From Candidatus Blochmannia sp. SNP (lineage in GTDB: Bacteria > Pseudomonadota > Gammaproteobacteria > Enterobacterales > Enterobacteriaceae), in assembly GCF_036549215.1 (NCBI RefSeq), contig NZ_CP144371.1, forward strand, positions 682,001 through 746,000: a stretch of DNA of 64,000 nucleotides, read 5' to 3'. Made by a program: the position numbers and the translations under genes. The notes beneath the pieces are model-generated. The model had not been told where the DNA came from, made no database searches, and saw nothing but the letters and a program-made list of their open reading frames with translations. Below are positions 28,314 through 41,261 of the stretch, one piece after another (the stretch's first letter is position 1; each line of letters begins with the position of its first letter).

Positions 28314-29741
28314 TTACATCAAGTTAATAATTGAATTAATCGGATAGAAATGCAGTGTATTTTTTCCAAACCAATCTATTTTACTATGCAATGATACAAC
28401 ATTTCCAATAACCAACAAAGCAGGCTGATCAGCCATTTTTGCTAATTTTTCTAATTCAATCAAGGTACCAATTAAAATTTTTTGATCTCTATATGTTCCT
28501 CGACTAATTATAGCTACTGGAGTATATATATTTCGTCCATGAATGATTAAATTACTGCTAATATTTATAGCATTCAATTTACCCATATAAATGACTAATG
28601 TCTGTTTATTATTTGATAAAGTATTCCAATTAAATTGATTATTGTCATTTATATTATGACCTGTAATAAAAATGACACTATGAGCATATTTTCTATGAGT
28701 TAACGGAATTCCAGCATAAGCTGGAACACCAATACCTGCTGTGATGCCAGGGACTATTTGAAAAGGAATACCCGCTTTTGATACTGTTTGTAATTCTTCT
28801 CCTCCCCGACCAAAAATAAATGGATCCCCTCCTTTCAGCCTAACAACTTTATTTCCTTGTTGTGCTAATTGCACCATAAATCGATTAAGTTTATTTTGAG
28901 AAATTGAATGATCTCCAGCACGTTTCCCAACATAAATCTTATCAGCATCTCGACGAATTAAATCTAATACATCTGAGCTTACTAAGTGATCATATAGTAC
29001 TACATCCGCCTGCTGCATTACTTGCAACCCTCTAATAGTTAACAATCCTACATCTCCAGGCCCTGCGCCTACTAATGTTACACTACCTTTATTATTATTA
29101 TTATTACCAGTATTTTTAAGAGCAAATTTAAAAGCTTTATTAGCTTCTTCGAAATGATTTTTTTCAACTAAATCAGCAATGTGACCATTATAAAATATTT
29201 TTTCCCAGAATCGGCGCCTACATACTGTATCGACAATATGTTGTTTTACTTGATTACGCCATGCTCCAGCTAATTTTGCTATAAATCCAAGAGATTTTGG
29301 TAATAATGCTTCAAGTTTTTCACGTAAAATACGTACTAATATGGGCGCTTTTCCACAAGAAGAAATTCCTATTAAAATAGGATCTCGATCGATAATAGCA
29401 GGGAAAATGCATGAACATTTATTCTTATCGTCCACAGTATTTATTAATATATGTCGTTCCTCAGCATTTTGGTATATTAGAGTATTTAATTTAGCGTCAT
29501 TGGTTGCCACAATTATTAAAATTACTTTATTTAACATTGTAGGATTAAAATTTTTGCTGATCCAATTGATATTTTGTGTAAATAAAATTTTTTTTAACTC
29601 CGGACAAAGAGTTGGTGCTATTATTGTAATAATAGCACCAACTCTTTGTAGTATTTGTATTTTTCGTGCAGCAACACTACCCCCTCCAACAACTAAAACT
29701 GGCCTATTTTTGAGATTAATAAATAATGGTAAATATTCCAC
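28314..29741 (-). CDS. cysG: Siroheme synthase (CysG)
   Basis: Makes siroheme, the sulfite reductase cofactor, from uroporphyrinogen III. 475 residues (E. coli 457). The N-terminal dehydrogenase/ferrochelatase half has the NAD motif GGGSVAARK (19-27) and the catalytic Asp in NTVD; the C-terminal SAM methyltransferase half starts near 219 with LVGAGPGDVGLLT and keeps VRLKGGDPFIFGRGGEE and VPGITA. The start codon is GTG. It leads the cysG-cysD-cysN-cysC operon, a sensible place because its only clear client here is CysI. A perfect 22-bp palindrome lies inside the reading frame at 29604-29649. Confidence 0.97.
   Translation of the reverse strand: MEYLPLFINLKNRPVLVVGGGSVAARKIQILQRVGAIITIIAPTLCPELKKILFTQNINWISKNFNPTMLNKVILIIVATNDAKLNTLIYQNAEERHILINTVDDKNKCSCIFPAIIDRDPILIGISSCGKAPILVRILREKLEALLPKSLGFIAKLAGAWRNQVKQHIVDTVCRRRFWEKIFYNGHIADLVEKNHFEEANKAFKFALKNTGNNNNNKGSVTLVGAGPGDVGLLTIRGLQVMQQADVVLYDHLVSSDVLDLIRRDADKIYVGKRAGDHSISQNKLNRFMVQLAQQGNKVVRLKGGDPFIFGRGGEELQTVSKAGIPFQIVPGITAGIGVPAYAGIPLTHRKYAHSVIFITGHNINDNNQFNWNTLSNNKQTLVIYMGKLNAINISSNLIIHGRNIYTPVAIISRGTYRDQKILIGTLIELEKLAKMADQPALLVIGNVVSLHSKIDWFGKNTLHFYPINSIINLM
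29604..29649. repeat. Perfect 22-bp inverted repeat inside cysG
   Basis: Arms 29604-29625 and 29628-29649 are perfect reverse complements with a 2-nt centre, lying fully in the CysG N-terminal domain. Because of the symmetry both strands encode nearly the same peptide, QRVGAII-x-IIAPTLC. The arms contain GTTGGTGC, so this is not a simple AT repeat. Confidence 0.85.
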
Positions 29742-30059
29742 AGAATTATACTTATACTCAGATATAACAAATTATTAATAAATTCTTAATATTACGTATT
29801 TTATTATATTAAAAAATTAATAGAAATTATAAGTATTTGTATATAAAAACATTTTTTATATATAATGTTCTCCATTTTTAGAGTTAATCTTTGATATTTA
29901 TAAATAATACGTACCTAATATAGTTTAATAGGTAATAAAATATATGTATTCATTATTTTATAAATAACTATTGTTAGTAACAATATATTTTTATTAAAAT
30001 GCTTACTATACGATTACAATTGAAGTATATCATATAAATTATTTATATAAAAAGAAATT
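29742..30059. other. Gene-free gap between cysH and cysG
   Basis: 318 nt between the two cys operons. It must hold the cysG operon promoter and possibly the cysJIH transcript end. No CysB site or clear hairpin was recognised. Confidence 0.4.
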
Positions 30060-30821
30060 TCAATCAATAATATGTAAACCACATTCACGCTGTAATCCAA
30101 AAAATCGTGTCTCTTCTTCTTTCATACCAGGTTTCCATTTTATGCTAGTGTGCACATCTCCTATTGATACATATCCTTGTTTCCATAATGGATGATATTC
30201 CAAAGAATGGGTTTTCATATATCTATAAATCTGAGAAGTATCCCAGTCAATGATGGGTAAAAATTTAAAAATTCCATTTTGAACAGTGATGATTGGCAAT
30301 TTTTTACGACTATTTGATTGATTACGTCGTAAACCTGCAAACCATGTTTTTACTTTAAGTGTTTTTAAGGCACGATGCATCGGTTCAACTTTATTAATAT
30401 TATTATATTGTTTAATCCCATTTATACCTTGTTCCCATAATTTACCATATCGTGCTTCTTGCCATGCTGCAGATTGATTTGGAGAAAATACATGTAAATT
30501 TAATTGCATTTTTTCTGTTAGTTGATCTACAAATCGATATGTTTCTGGAAATAAATAACCAGTATCAATCAAAATAATTGGGATATTAGGATAATAATAA
30601 GTAGTTAAATGCAAGCTGACTGGCGACTGAATACCAAAACTTGAAGATAATATTGCCTGATTAGGTAAATGTTCTAGAGCCCATTTAAACCTGTCTTCTG
30701 TTGTTAAAGATTCTAAATGTTGATTTATTTTACTTAATATCAATTTTTGCTCATTTATATTGAATGAGTTAAATTTTGTAAAAGTCCAACAATAGTTAAC
30801 AATATTCAATAATTTATTCAT
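30060..30821 (-). CDS. cysH: Phosphoadenosine phosphosulfate reductase
   Basis: Reduces PAPS to sulfite with thioredoxin. 253 residues (E. coli 244). The PP-loop family motif [14 protein letters not shown] is near 58-71, [11 protein letters not shown] follows, and the C-terminal redox motif ECGLHI has the catalytic Cys at 247. Extra iron-sulfur cysteines of the APS-reductase type are absent, so PAPS is the expected substrate, consistent with the presence of cysC. It overlaps the end of cysI by 8 nt. Confidence 0.97.
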   Translation of the reverse strand: MNKLLNIVNYCWTFTKFNSFNINEQKLILSKINQHLESLTTEDRFKWALEHLPNQAILSSSFGIQSPVSLHLTTYYYPNIPIILIDTGYLFPETYRFVDQLTEKMQLNLHVFSPNQSAAWQEARYGKLWEQGINGIKQYNNINKVEPMHRALKTLKVKTWFAGLRRNQSNSRKKLPIITVQNGIFKFLPIIDWDTSQIYRYMKTHSLEYHPLWKQGYVSIGDVHTSIKWKPGMKEEETRFFGLQRECGLHIID

Positions 30822-32541
30822 AAAAATCTTTTTCAGAATTTAAAACGGCATTGACTATCCCGGATCTTACTACATAATCTCCATAGGATTCTTGATTAAT
30901 CCTTTCTTTTGACCAACGGTTAATAGTCATATCAAGTATATTTAAAATATCTGTTTCTGTGATATTTTCTTTATACAATCGAGGAATGCGTGTACCAATA
31001 TTATTACCTCCCAAATAAAGATTATAACGTCCGATTGATCTTCCTGTTAATCCAATCTCTGATAACATTGCACGAGCGCAACTGTTTGGGCAACCCGTCA
31101 CTCTCAAAATAATAGCATCTTTTTCTAATTTATACTTTGACATAATATTTTCTATTTTAGTAATGAATTTAGGTAAAAATCGTTCCGCCTCTGCCATCGC
31201 TAAAGGACAAGTAGGAAGTGCTACACATGCCATAGATGCTTGTCGTTGAGGCGTAATATCATCATTTGTTATGCTATATTTTTTTAATATACTTTTAATC
31301 AGTAATTTATTGTCTTTAGATATTCCAGAAATAATTAAATTTTGATTTGCAGTTAGTCTAAAAGAACCGGAATGTACTCGTGCAACTTCTGATATTCCGT
31401 GTTTTAATAACTTTTTAGGGCCATTATCTAATATTCTTCCATTTTCTATAAATAAAGTAAGATGCCAATCGCCATCAATACCTTGAACCCATCCAAATCG
31501 GTCTCCTCTATTTGTAAAGATATAAGGATGAATTGGGTGAAATTTTATTCCAGAACGGCGTTCAACTTCTGATTTAAATACAGATATTCCAACTCGAGCT
31601 AAAGTATATTTTGTTTTAGCATGTCTACGATCAGATCTGTCCCCCCAATCTCTTTGTGTTGTAACTACTGCTTCCGTAATCTTTAAAATATCCTTTGTAA
31701 CAATGTACCCAAATTCACTAGCTTTACGAGGATATGTAGTCATATCTCCGTAAGTCATCGCTAATCCTCCGCCAACCAATACATTAAACCCAATTATTTT
31801 CTCAGTGTTATTACTTTTTATAGCAATAAAACTAAGATCATTAGCATGAACATCCACATCATTCATTGGTGGTATCGCAATTGCTATTTTAAATTTACGA
31901 GGTAAATAAGTAGCACTCAAAATTGGTTCAGAATCTGTAGATTCTGTTTTTTTTCCATCTAACCAAATTTCTGCATACGCCCGAGATTTTGGTAATAAAT
32001 GTTCAGAAATATTTTTTGCTAACTCCCATACTTGATAGTGCAATGTTGATTCCATTGGATTGGCTGTACATATTACATTACGATTCACATCCCCTGCAGT
32101 AGCTATAGAATCTAATCCTAATTTATTTAATAAATGATGTAAACTTTTTAAATTTGGTTTCAACAAACCATGCAGTTGAAAAGTTTGTCTAGTGGTAAGA
32201 CGGATTGTTTCATATAAAGTGTATTTTTTTGAAAAATCATCAATAGCTAGCCATTGTTTTGGGGTAATTACACCACCCGGTAAACGACAACGTAACATTA
32301 TATTAATTAGTGGTTCTAATTTTTGATTTTCTCGCTCTATACGCACATCGCGATCGTCTTGTTGATACATTCCATGAAATTTAATTAATTGCACATTTTC
32401 TGCATTAAAACCTCCGGTCAAGCTGTTATCTAAATTTTGAGTAATAGTACCCCTTAAGAAGTTACTTGCTTGTTTTATTCTCTCATTATCGGATAATAAC
32501 GTTGTATTATTACTATTAGTATGTTTTGTTTTTGTATTCAT
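30814..32541 (-). CDS. cysI: Sulfite reductase hemoprotein, beta subunit
   Basis: Reduces sulfite to sulfide with siroheme and a 4Fe-4S cluster. 575 residues (E. coli 570). The four cluster/siroheme cysteines are intact in [10 protein letters not shown] with its upstream Cys and in [22 protein letters not shown] and [10 protein letters not shown] are typical. The start ATG overlaps the cysJ stop by one base (TAATG), and the end overlaps cysH, so the three genes are translationally coupled. Confidence 0.98.
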   Translation of the reverse strand: MNTKTKHTNSNNTTLLSDNERIKQASNFLRGTITQNLDNSLTGGFNAENVQLIKFHGMYQQDDRDVRIERENQKLEPLINIMLRCRLPGGVITPKQWLAIDDFSKKYTLYETIRLTTRQTFQLHGLLKPNLKSLHHLLNKLGLDSIATAGDVNRNVICTANPMESTLHYQVWELAKNISEHLLPKSRAYAEIWLDGKKTESTDSEPILSATYLPRKFKIAIAIPPMNDVDVHANDLSFIAIKSNNTEKIIGFNVLVGGGLAMTYGDMTTYPRKASEFGYIVTKDILKITEAVVTTQRDWGDRSDRRHAKTKYTLARVGISVFKSEVERRSGIKFHPIHPYIFTNRGDRFGWVQGIDGDWHLTLFIENGRILDNGPKKLLKHGISEVARVHSGSFRLTANQNLIISGISKDNKLLIKSILKKYSITNDDITPQRQASMACVALPTCPLAMAEAERFLPKFITKIENIMSKYKLEKDAIILRVTGCPNSCARAMLSEIGLTGRSIGRYNLYLGGNNIGTRIPRLYKENITETDILNILDMTINRWSKERINQESYGDYVVRSGIVNAVLNSEKDFYE

Positions 32542-34361
32542 TAGTAAATATCTCTTTGATAACGCTGTTGTACTCGCATTTCATCCCAAAATTCATTTGC
32601 TTTATCTACATTCATACCTCCATGTTGAGATGTTAACATAATTAAAGCTTTATCTACATCTTTAGCCATATATTTAGCATCACCGCATACATATATATGA
32701 GCTCCTTCTTGGATCCATGACCAAACTTCAGCGCTATTTTTTAATAATTTATTTTGCACATAAATTTTATAATTTTGATCTCTAGACCAAGCTGTATCAA
32801 TTTTAGTCAATACACCATTTTTGAAATAACGTTGCCACTCAATTTGGTAAATAAAATCATCAATAAATCTCAAGTTTCCAAAAAACAACCAATTTTTGCC
32901 TAATGCTCCATCTGCAGCGCGTTGTTGCATAAAAGCACGAAACGGAGCAATTCCTGTCCCAGCTCCAATCATAATTATTGGAACATTAGAATCTTTTGGT
33001 AATCTAAAATTATCATTAGGCTCAATAAAAATACGAATTTTATCATTTTCTTGTATACGATCTACTAAATAACTACTGGCACCACCTGTTCTAAATCGTT
33101 CATTTATTTTATAGCGTACTACGCTTACTGTAATATGTACTTCTTCTCCCACTTCTGATTGAGCAGAAGCAATAGAATAGAATCGAGGTTGCATGGGTCG
33201 TAATATTTGTAATAATTCTTGAGCATTTATTTTCATTGATACATGATGCATCATTTCAATAATAGGCGTAGTTAAAATAAATGTATTTAATTTTCCTTGA
33301 TCGCTAAATAAATCCAACAATATTTTATTTTGAGTAATAGTAGCTATGTTTTTTACAACAATTGTGGAATTATGTGTTAATTCATAGTGATTTTTTAACG
33401 CCTCATTAAGAGATATTAATTTCCCTTTAATTTCTATTTCTTCAGTCCCCTTTAAATCTAATAATTCTAATAACTCATCAATAAGATTAGGGTCATTTTC
33501 ATACCATACTCCTAATGCATCTCCTGGTTGATAACATACATTAGAATCAGTAATATCTATTTCCAAATGGTGAACATCTTTAAGTGAATTACGACTAGTA
33601 ACTTTTTGTCGTGTTGATAAATAAGCAATTAATGGATATTTTTTGTTATAAATAGTATGATTTACTTGTGTAATGCTATGAACTTTATTATTTTTATCAA
33701 ATATAGAAGTATTTGTTATCTTTTTTTTTAATAAAGAGACTATTTTTTTTCTCCATATATTAGCTTCTTCTTTGAAATCGATATCGACGTCGACCCGATC
33801 ACATAATCGATGTGCTCCAAGTTCTTCTAAGCGACAATCAAAATCTTTTCCAGCTTTAGCAAAATATTCATACGATCGATCTCCAAAACTAAACACAGCA
33901 AAATAAGTATTTTCCATTTTGCCTGCTTTATTAGAGAACAAATATTTGTGTAACGCAATTGCTTCTTCTGGAGGTTCTCCCTCTCCATATGTAGAAGTAA
34001 TAATAATTAATAATGTTTCTTTAGCAATTTTTTTGAATTTATAGTCTCTAGCATTAAATAATACAACATCTAAATTAATCGCATGAATATCATCACGTAA
34101 TTGTTCAGCTAATTGACGTGCATTACCAGTTTGAGAGGCAGATATAAGAGTAATTTTTTTATTAGGAACAGAATCTGTAATTTTAGTTTTTTCAGAAACG
34201 TTGGTTATCTTATCAGATTGTATAGAATTTATTAATCCCCACAAGTATCCAGATATCCAAATCAATTGAGAACTAGACAGAGTGACAAAAATTGATTGAA
34301 TATCATTTAATTGTTCTGAAGTTAATGGTGTTATTTGGTTATATGCATTTTTTTTCATCAT
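32541..34361 (-). CDS. cysJ: Sulfite reductase flavoprotein, alpha subunit
   Basis: Passes electrons from NADPH through FAD and FMN to CysI. 606 residues (E. coli 599). The flavodoxin domain (about 70-210) has SASQTGNAR and [11 protein letters not shown]; the FAD domain has RFYSIASAQ; the NADPH domain has [16 protein letters not shown] and ends RDIY. The first two codons are both ATG; I keep the first. First gene of cysJ-cysI-cysH, with a 534-nt upstream gap. Confidence 0.98.
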   Translation of the reverse strand: MMKKNAYNQITPLTSEQLNDIQSIFVTLSSSQLIWISGYLWGLINSIQSDKITNVSEKTKITDSVPNKKITLISASQTGNARQLAEQLRDDIHAINLDVVLFNARDYKFKKIAKETLLIIITSTYGEGEPPEEAIALHKYLFSNKAGKMENTYFAVFSFGDRSYEYFAKAGKDFDCRLEELGAHRLCDRVDVDIDFKEEANIWRKKIVSLLKKKITNTSIFDKNNKVHSITQVNHTIYNKKYPLIAYLSTRQKVTSRNSLKDVHHLEIDITDSNVCYQPGDALGVWYENDPNLIDELLELLDLKGTEEIEIKGKLISLNEALKNHYELTHNSTIVVKNIATITQNKILLDLFSDQGKLNTFILTTPIIEMMHHVSMKINAQELLQILRPMQPRFYSIASAQSEVGEEVHITVSVVRYKINERFRTGGASSYLVDRIQENDKIRIFIEPNDNFRLPKDSNVPIIMIGAGTGIAPFRAFMQQRAADGALGKNWLFFGNLRFIDDFIYQIEWQRYFKNGVLTKIDTAWSRDQNYKIYVQNKLLKNSAEVWSWIQEGAHIYVCGDAKYMAKDVDKALIMLTSQHGGMNVDKANEFWDEMRVQQRYQRDIY

Positions 34362-34479
34362 TAAATCAAAAACTTAATTTTATGCTTATAAAAGCAAAGA
34401 TTATTTATTATTATCAATATATCTATCTAAATAGTTCAGTATTATTATATTTAGATAAGACAGATCTGTTAAATGCAAA

Positions 34480-34500
34480 TGGATGAATGCAATTCATCCA
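34480..34500 (+). terminator. Terminator-like hairpin in the cysJ upstream region
   Basis: A 9-bp stem TGGATGAAT/ATTCATCCA with a 3-nt loop GCA, followed on the plus strand by GATTTTTAAT. It has the form of an intrinsic terminator on the plus strand, but there is no plus-strand gene before it. Read on the minus strand it lies about 120-140 nt upstream of cysJ, so it may be a leader element instead. Confidence 0.35.
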
Positions 34501-34663
34501 GATTTTTAATCTAATCAATAAATACTAATTTAAAAAAAATTATTTGTTATGATTTTTGAAAACACTATAAGCTTAAGATAATATAAATCATATATTATAT
34601 TCTTGTTATTACTACAATAGTATAATAAGTAGTACTCTAAAATAGTTTATATATTTATTTATT

Positions 34664-34712
34664 ATATATACATATTAAATGGTAATAATATTACCATTTA
34701 ATATGTATATAT
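34664..34712. repeat. Perfect 24-bp inverted repeat between eno and cysJ
   Basis: Arms 34664-34687 and 34689-34712 are perfect reverse complements with a single-base centre. It is 184 nt beyond the eno stop. A transcript-end or mRNA-stabilising hairpin for eno is plausible; no T-run is present on the minus strand. Confidence 0.7.
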
Positions 34713-34895
34713 TTATCTGTACGTTTCGTACATATCATTTATCTAATATGATCAGTATCATTAAAATTAGCTATTTTATACTTAATGTTCTATTATTAAG
34801 TAATATGAAATTATATTCTTGTTATTTAATTTTTATACAATAAAATATAACTTGATTAAGTATTACATATTTTCAGATATATTTAATTACACATA

Positions 34896-36209
34896 TCAAA
34901 AATATGTATGTATGTATTTAATGTTATTAAACCCACTCAGTGCTCCTTTTTTACTTAAAATTTCTTCTATACGAATCAGTTGATTATATTTAGCTACACG
35001 TTCAGAACAGCGGATAGGTCCAGTTTTTATCTGACCTGCATCAGTACCCACTGCTATATCAGCAATACTAGTATCTTCAGTTTCTCCAGAACGATGTGAA
35101 ATAATTGTAGCGTACCCTGCTTTTTTAGCCATTCTAATAGTATATAGTGTTTCGGTTAATGATCCTATTTGATTACATTTAATTAAAATAGAATTTGCAA
35201 TTTTTTGGTCAATGCCTATTTGTAATAGATTTACATTAGTTGCAAATAAGTCATCTCCAACTAATTGAATTTTATCTCCAAGAACTTTAGTTTGATAAGC
35301 AAATCCATCCCAATCATGTTCACTTTGTCCATCTTCAATAGAAACTATTGAATATTTTTGCGCTAATAATGATAAATAATGAGTAAATTCTTTGGAGGTA
35401 AAGAATTTTTTTTCACTTTTTATATTATATTTAGCAGTTATTTTATCAAATAATTCAGATGCAGCACAATCTATTGCTAATACAATGTCTTTTCCTAAGA
35501 TATAATTGGATTGTTCAATAGATTCTTTTATTAATTCTAGAGTGGTAGTATGAGAATTTATATTAGGAGGAGCGTATCCACCTTCATCGCCTAATTGCGT
35601 AGATATCCCTTTACTCTTTAGTATTGTCCCTAAAACATATGATATTTTAGACCCCATTTGAATTGCTTCTTTAATCGTTTTCGCTCCGATTGGAATTATC
35701 ATAAATTCTTGAATATCTAAATTATTCTCAGCGTGCTTACCGCCATTAATAATATTCATCATAGGAAGTGGTATAGAAAATTTATTTGTTGGCATGTCAT
35801 ATAAATCAGCAATATGTTGGTATAACGGAACATTTTTAAATACTGAAGCCGTTTTTGCAATTGCTAAAGAAACACTCAAGATAGCATTAGCACCAAATTT
35901 TGATTTATTACTAGTGCCATCTAAATCAATCATGGTGTTATCAATAATATGTTGTTGTGTTACATCTATACCTTTTAATATTTTATTAATAGGTCCATTT
36001 ATAGCATTAACTGCTTTTGTTACTCCTTTTCCGAAAAAACGATTTTTATCATTATCTCTCAGCTCTACAGCTTCTTGGGAACCAACAGATGCTCCAGATG
36101 GTACTGATGCTAATCTAGAACCACCTTTAATATATACTTCAGCTTCTACTGTTGGATTACCACGTGAATCGATAACTTCACGTCCAACAATATTTAAAAT
36201 TTTGGGCAT
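34896..36209 (-). CDS. eno: Enolase
   Basis: Glycolytic 2-phosphoglycerate dehydratase, also part of the RNA degradosome in enterics. 437 residues (E. coli 432). [40 protein letters not shown], the metal/catalytic [11 protein letters not shown], and [10 protein letters not shown] are intact. I start at the ATG at 36209 with AAGGAA 5 nt before it; an upstream TTG frame extension overlaps that site. pyrG-eno order as in E. coli. Confidence 0.98.
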   Translation of the reverse strand: MPKILNIVGREVIDSRGNPTVEAEVYIKGGSRLASVPSGASVGSQEAVELRDNDKNRFFGKGVTKAVNAINGPINKILKGIDVTQQHIIDNTMIDLDGTSNKSKFGANAILSVSLAIAKTASVFKNVPLYQHIADLYDMPTNKFSIPLPMMNIINGGKHAENNLDIQEFMIIPIGAKTIKEAIQMGSKISYVLGTILKSKGISTQLGDEGGYAPPNINSHTTTLELIKESIEQSNYILGKDIVLAIDCAASELFDKITAKYNIKSEKKFFTSKEFTHYLSLLAQKYSIVSIEDGQSEHDWDGFAYQTKVLGDKIQLVGDDLFATNVNLLQIGIDQKIANSILIKCNQIGSLTETLYTIRMAKKAGYATIISHRSGETEDTSIADIAVGTDAGQIKTGPIRCSERVAKYNQLIRIEEILSKKGALSGFNNIKYIHTYF

Positions 36210-36288
36210 GTACGTTTCCTTTATCAATTAACTTATATTTTTAATTATAAACTAGAAATATAGTACCATAAACATTGACTCATATACA

Positions 36289-38366
<2,078 letters not shown>

Positions 38367-38717
38367 TCATATACTAAACGATGAACCACAACTGCAAGTA
38401 GTCTTAGCATTTGGATTAATTACAACAAATCGAGACCCTTCTAGTCCTTCATAATAATCTATAATACCTCCAAATAAATACTGCAAACTTACAGGATCGA
38501 TCACTAAAGTAACACCATTGTTTTCTATAATATAATCATCATTAGATCTTTTTTCATCTAAAGTAAATCCGTATTGAAATCCACTACAACCTCCTCCTAT
38601 AATATACACGCGTAATTTTAAATTTGAATTGTTTGTTGTTTTATTTTTAATTAAAAGTCTTACCTTGTTAGCTGCAAAATCAGTTAATTGTACAGGAAAC
38701 GTTACATTACTGTTCAT
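38367..38717 (-). CDS. erpA: Iron-sulfur cluster insertion protein ErpA
   Basis: A-type carrier that delivers Fe-S clusters, in E. coli notably to the isoprenoid enzymes IspG/IspH. 116 residues (E. coli 114). The three cluster-binding cysteines are C44 ([11 protein letters not shown]), C108 and C110 (CSCGSSF). Likely clients in this window's pathways include the MEP route whose ispD/ispF are at 23386-24600. Confidence 0.97.
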   Translation of the reverse strand: MNSNVTFPVQLTDFAANKVRLLIKNKTTNNSNLKLRVYIIGGGCSGFQYGFTLDEKRSNDDYIIENNGVTLVIDPVSLQYLFGGIIDYYEGLEGSRFVVINPNAKTTCSCGSSFSI

Positions 38718-38960
38718 AATTATCAGCCTTTTACATCATATATAGTGCTATAATTAACTTTTTAGTAATAAGTTAGTCAAATGTATAAAATTTTTGTTTT
38801 ATTTTTATTAAAAATGTTTAAGTTAACAGTATATATTTTCAATATAGTTTAAAAAATTATATAAACTAAAATTAATATAATTAAATCGTTATTTTTACGA
38901 TAATATTATAATATAATAAAGGATAAATAACGTTTTTTAATGAATAAAAAATTGTTTAAT

Positions 38961-41261
38961 TTATTCGCTTATATCATGAATAACTTGATTTTCTATAATA
39001 TTATTTGTCGATTTCTGATTATATGAAATTATATTTGTTTGATTGGATGATTGATATAATAATTGTTGATCAGTTGTCCATATTGGTAATACTTGATAAC
39101 AAGTGTTTTTGCTATCAGGCAAGATAAAGTTACCACGATTATCTACAGGTATATGTTTAATACCATTAGGTGGTATTAAACATAAAGGAGTAGGTTTTTG
39201 ATGTTCTAAATAAAGACTATATAAAGTTAACGCCCCATTCGTACCTGTTAATTTGGTCTCTCCGTTGTTGTCGCGTCCTATCCAAATCACAGTTACTTCC
39301 TTTCCATCAATTCCAACAAACCAACTATCGCGAAGATCATTAGTAGTGCCAGTTTTAGCAGCCAACTGTGAATAAGGAAATTTTACAGATAAAATATAAG
39401 AAGTTCCTTGTGCTACTACTTGTTGCATTGCATATAATATTAAATAAGCTGCTTGAGGAAAAATAACACGTTCTGTTTTAGGAAAATATTGATATAACAT
39501 CATATTTTCTTCATTCATAACATAACGAACAGACGATAAAGAAGAATGTTGACCACCATTAGCAATAGTTTGAAATTCTTGTGCAACTTCTATAGGTGTC
39601 AGACTGATAGATCCTAAAAGGATTGATGGAAAAGAAGAAATAAAATCAGGTGAAATACCCAATTTTATTAAAATGTCAGAAACAGCGTCTAACCCTATTG
39701 TCATTCCTAAATTAACGGTAGGTATATTGAGAGATTTAATAAATGCATCAATAAGTGTAACTTTGCCTCTAAATTTTCGATCATAATTTTTAGGGGACCA
39801 AATCACTCCATTAGGTTGTTTTAAAGTCATTGGTTCATCAGCAATCCATGTGTTAAGGTGATATTTATTAGGATTACTCAAGGCTGCTAAATAAGTTGCT
39901 GGTTTTGCTAATGAACCAATGGAACGACGAGCATACATAGCACGATTAAATCCATAAAAATGTGGTTCAGATCCGCCCACCATAGCACGTATCTCCCCGC
40001 TAAATCGATCTACTACAACTATAGCTCCTTCCAAATCTTTTATCTTATAAAAACGTCTTAGATTATGAATACCTAATTCCATTGCTTTTTCTGCTGATTT
40101 TTGAGAATTAGGATCTAATGTCGTAAATATCTTTATTCCAGAAAAATCGTTAATTTGATCAATATTTTGTATTTCTTCGTTTACCATTTGTGCAAAAGCA
40201 GGACTTAATATTAATACTTCATCTTTTGATTGTATTCCTAAAGGACGCGCGCTAAGAATAGTATATAACTTTTTGTCAATAATATTTCTATGTACTAATA
40301 ATTTTAGTATTAAATTTCGACGTTCCAATGTTATCTGTGGATTTTTCCAGGGATTGTATAAAGATGCTCCTTTTATCATTCCAACTAACATTGCTTGTTG
40401 ATCCAAACTTAATTCATTTACCGGTCTACCAAAATAATAAAAACTGGCTAAAGGGAACCCGCGAATCTGATCATTTCTATTTTGACCAAAATATATTTCA
40501 TTTAAATATAACTCAAGAATGTGATCTTTACTATATCGATGATCAACAATTAAAGCCATATAGGCTTCATTAAATTTACGCCACAATGATCGGGTATTGT
40601 TCAAAAATAAATTTTTTACTAGTTGCTGCGTTAGAGTACTACCTCCTTGTACAGCGCGTCCAGAAATAACATTAGCTAAAAAAGCACGGCCAATAGAAGA
40701 TATTTTAATGCCATCATGTCGATAAAAATAACGATCCTCAATGGCCAATAACATATCTATTAATATATCTGGAAATTCAGATCTTGGTAAAAGTAACCTT
40801 TGTTGTCCATTAGGGGCATATATAATAGAGATGATTTTGGGATCAAACCGAAATAATCCAAAATTATTTTTTGTATCTTGATTATAAATGCGTAATAATC
40901 TCTCTTGATTAAAAAAAAAGGATGCATGTATTTCTCCTTCTTCTCCGCTTGGAAAGTTAAAAGATCTACGAAATAACTCAATTTCATTATTATGTACGAT
41001 AAATTCCCCTGAATGAGTAATTTTAGATACTTGACGGTACTGTAATGATTCCAATAAATGAATTATATCATTTCTATTGCATGACATATTAGGTTCTACA
41101 TTAATCATACGACCGTAAACAACAGTAGGTAATTGCCAGACTTTTCCGTTAATCCGACTTTGAATTGTTTTATCTAAAAACATTCCATATGATATAATTA
41201 GGATAATAATAAATGCAAAAATGCATATTATAATGTATAAAAAATGTAAAGTTCGTTGCAC
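38961..41261 (-). CDS. mrcB: Penicillin-binding protein 1B
   Basis: Class A bifunctional peptidoglycan synthase. 766 residues, shorter than E. coli PBP1B (844) mainly at both ends. A membrane anchor lies at about 5-27, then the UB2H-like region, the GT51 glycosyltransferase domain with catalytic Glu175 in [12 protein letters not shown] and [12 protein letters not shown], and the transpeptidase domain with S450-x-x-K453 (GSLAKP) and KTGT. The start codon is GTG, with no clear ribosome site. Lipid II precursors come from MurB/MurC/MurG encoded in this window. Confidence 0.95.
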   Translation of the reverse strand: MQRTLHFLYIIICIFAFIIILIISYGMFLDKTIQSRINGKVWQLPTVVYGRMINVEPNMSCNRNDIIHLLESLQYRQVSKITHSGEFIVHNNEIELFRRSFNFPSGEEGEIHASFFFNQERLLRIYNQDTKNNFGLFRFDPKIISIIYAPNGQQRLLLPRSEFPDILIDMLLAIEDRYFYRHDGIKISSIGRAFLANVISGRAVQGGSTLTQQLVKNLFLNNTRSLWRKFNEAYMALIVDHRYSKDHILELYLNEIYFGQNRNDQIRGFPLASFYYFGRPVNELSLDQQAMLVGMIKGASLYNPWKNPQITLERRNLILKLLVHRNIIDKKLYTILSARPLGIQSKDEVLILSPAFAQMVNEEIQNIDQINDFSGIKIFTTLDPNSQKSAEKAMELGIHNLRRFYKIKDLEGAIVVVDRFSGEIRAMVGGSEPHFYGFNRAMYARRSIGSLAKPATYLAALSNPNKYHLNTWIADEPMTLKQPNGVIWSPKNYDRKFRGKVTLIDAFIKSLNIPTVNLGMTIGLDAVSDILIKLGISPDFISSFPSILLGSISLTPIEVAQEFQTIANGGQHSSLSSVRYVMNEENMMLYQYFPKTERVIFPQAAYLILYAMQQVVAQGTSYILSVKFPYSQLAAKTGTTNDLRDSWFVGIDGKEVTVIWIGRDNNGETKLTGTNGALTLYSLYLEHQKPTPLCLIPPNGIKHIPVDNRGNFILPDSKNTCYQVLPIWTTDQQLLYQSSNQTNIISYNQKSTNNIIENQVIHDISE

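Larger units (their letters stand above)
34362..34895. other. Gene-free gap between eno and cysJ
   Basis: 534 nt containing two notable hairpins (34480-34500 and 34664-34712, listed separately), the end of the eno transcript and presumably the cysJIH promoter. No open frame is credible. Confidence 0.45.

Noticed and set aside
28314..29741. Possible loss of the regulatory Ser128 phosphorylation site in CysG
   Set aside because: Counting shows Ser127-Ser128 are conserved (ISSCG); the changed residue is Ser132.
29341..29778. 145-codon plus-strand frame opposite cysG that repeats part of the CysG peptide
   Set aside because: The similarity comes from the palindrome at 29604-29649, not from a second gene; the rest has no family features.
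35794..36231. 145-codon plus-strand frame opposite eno
   Set aside because: Shadow of the enolase N-terminal coding region with no independent support.
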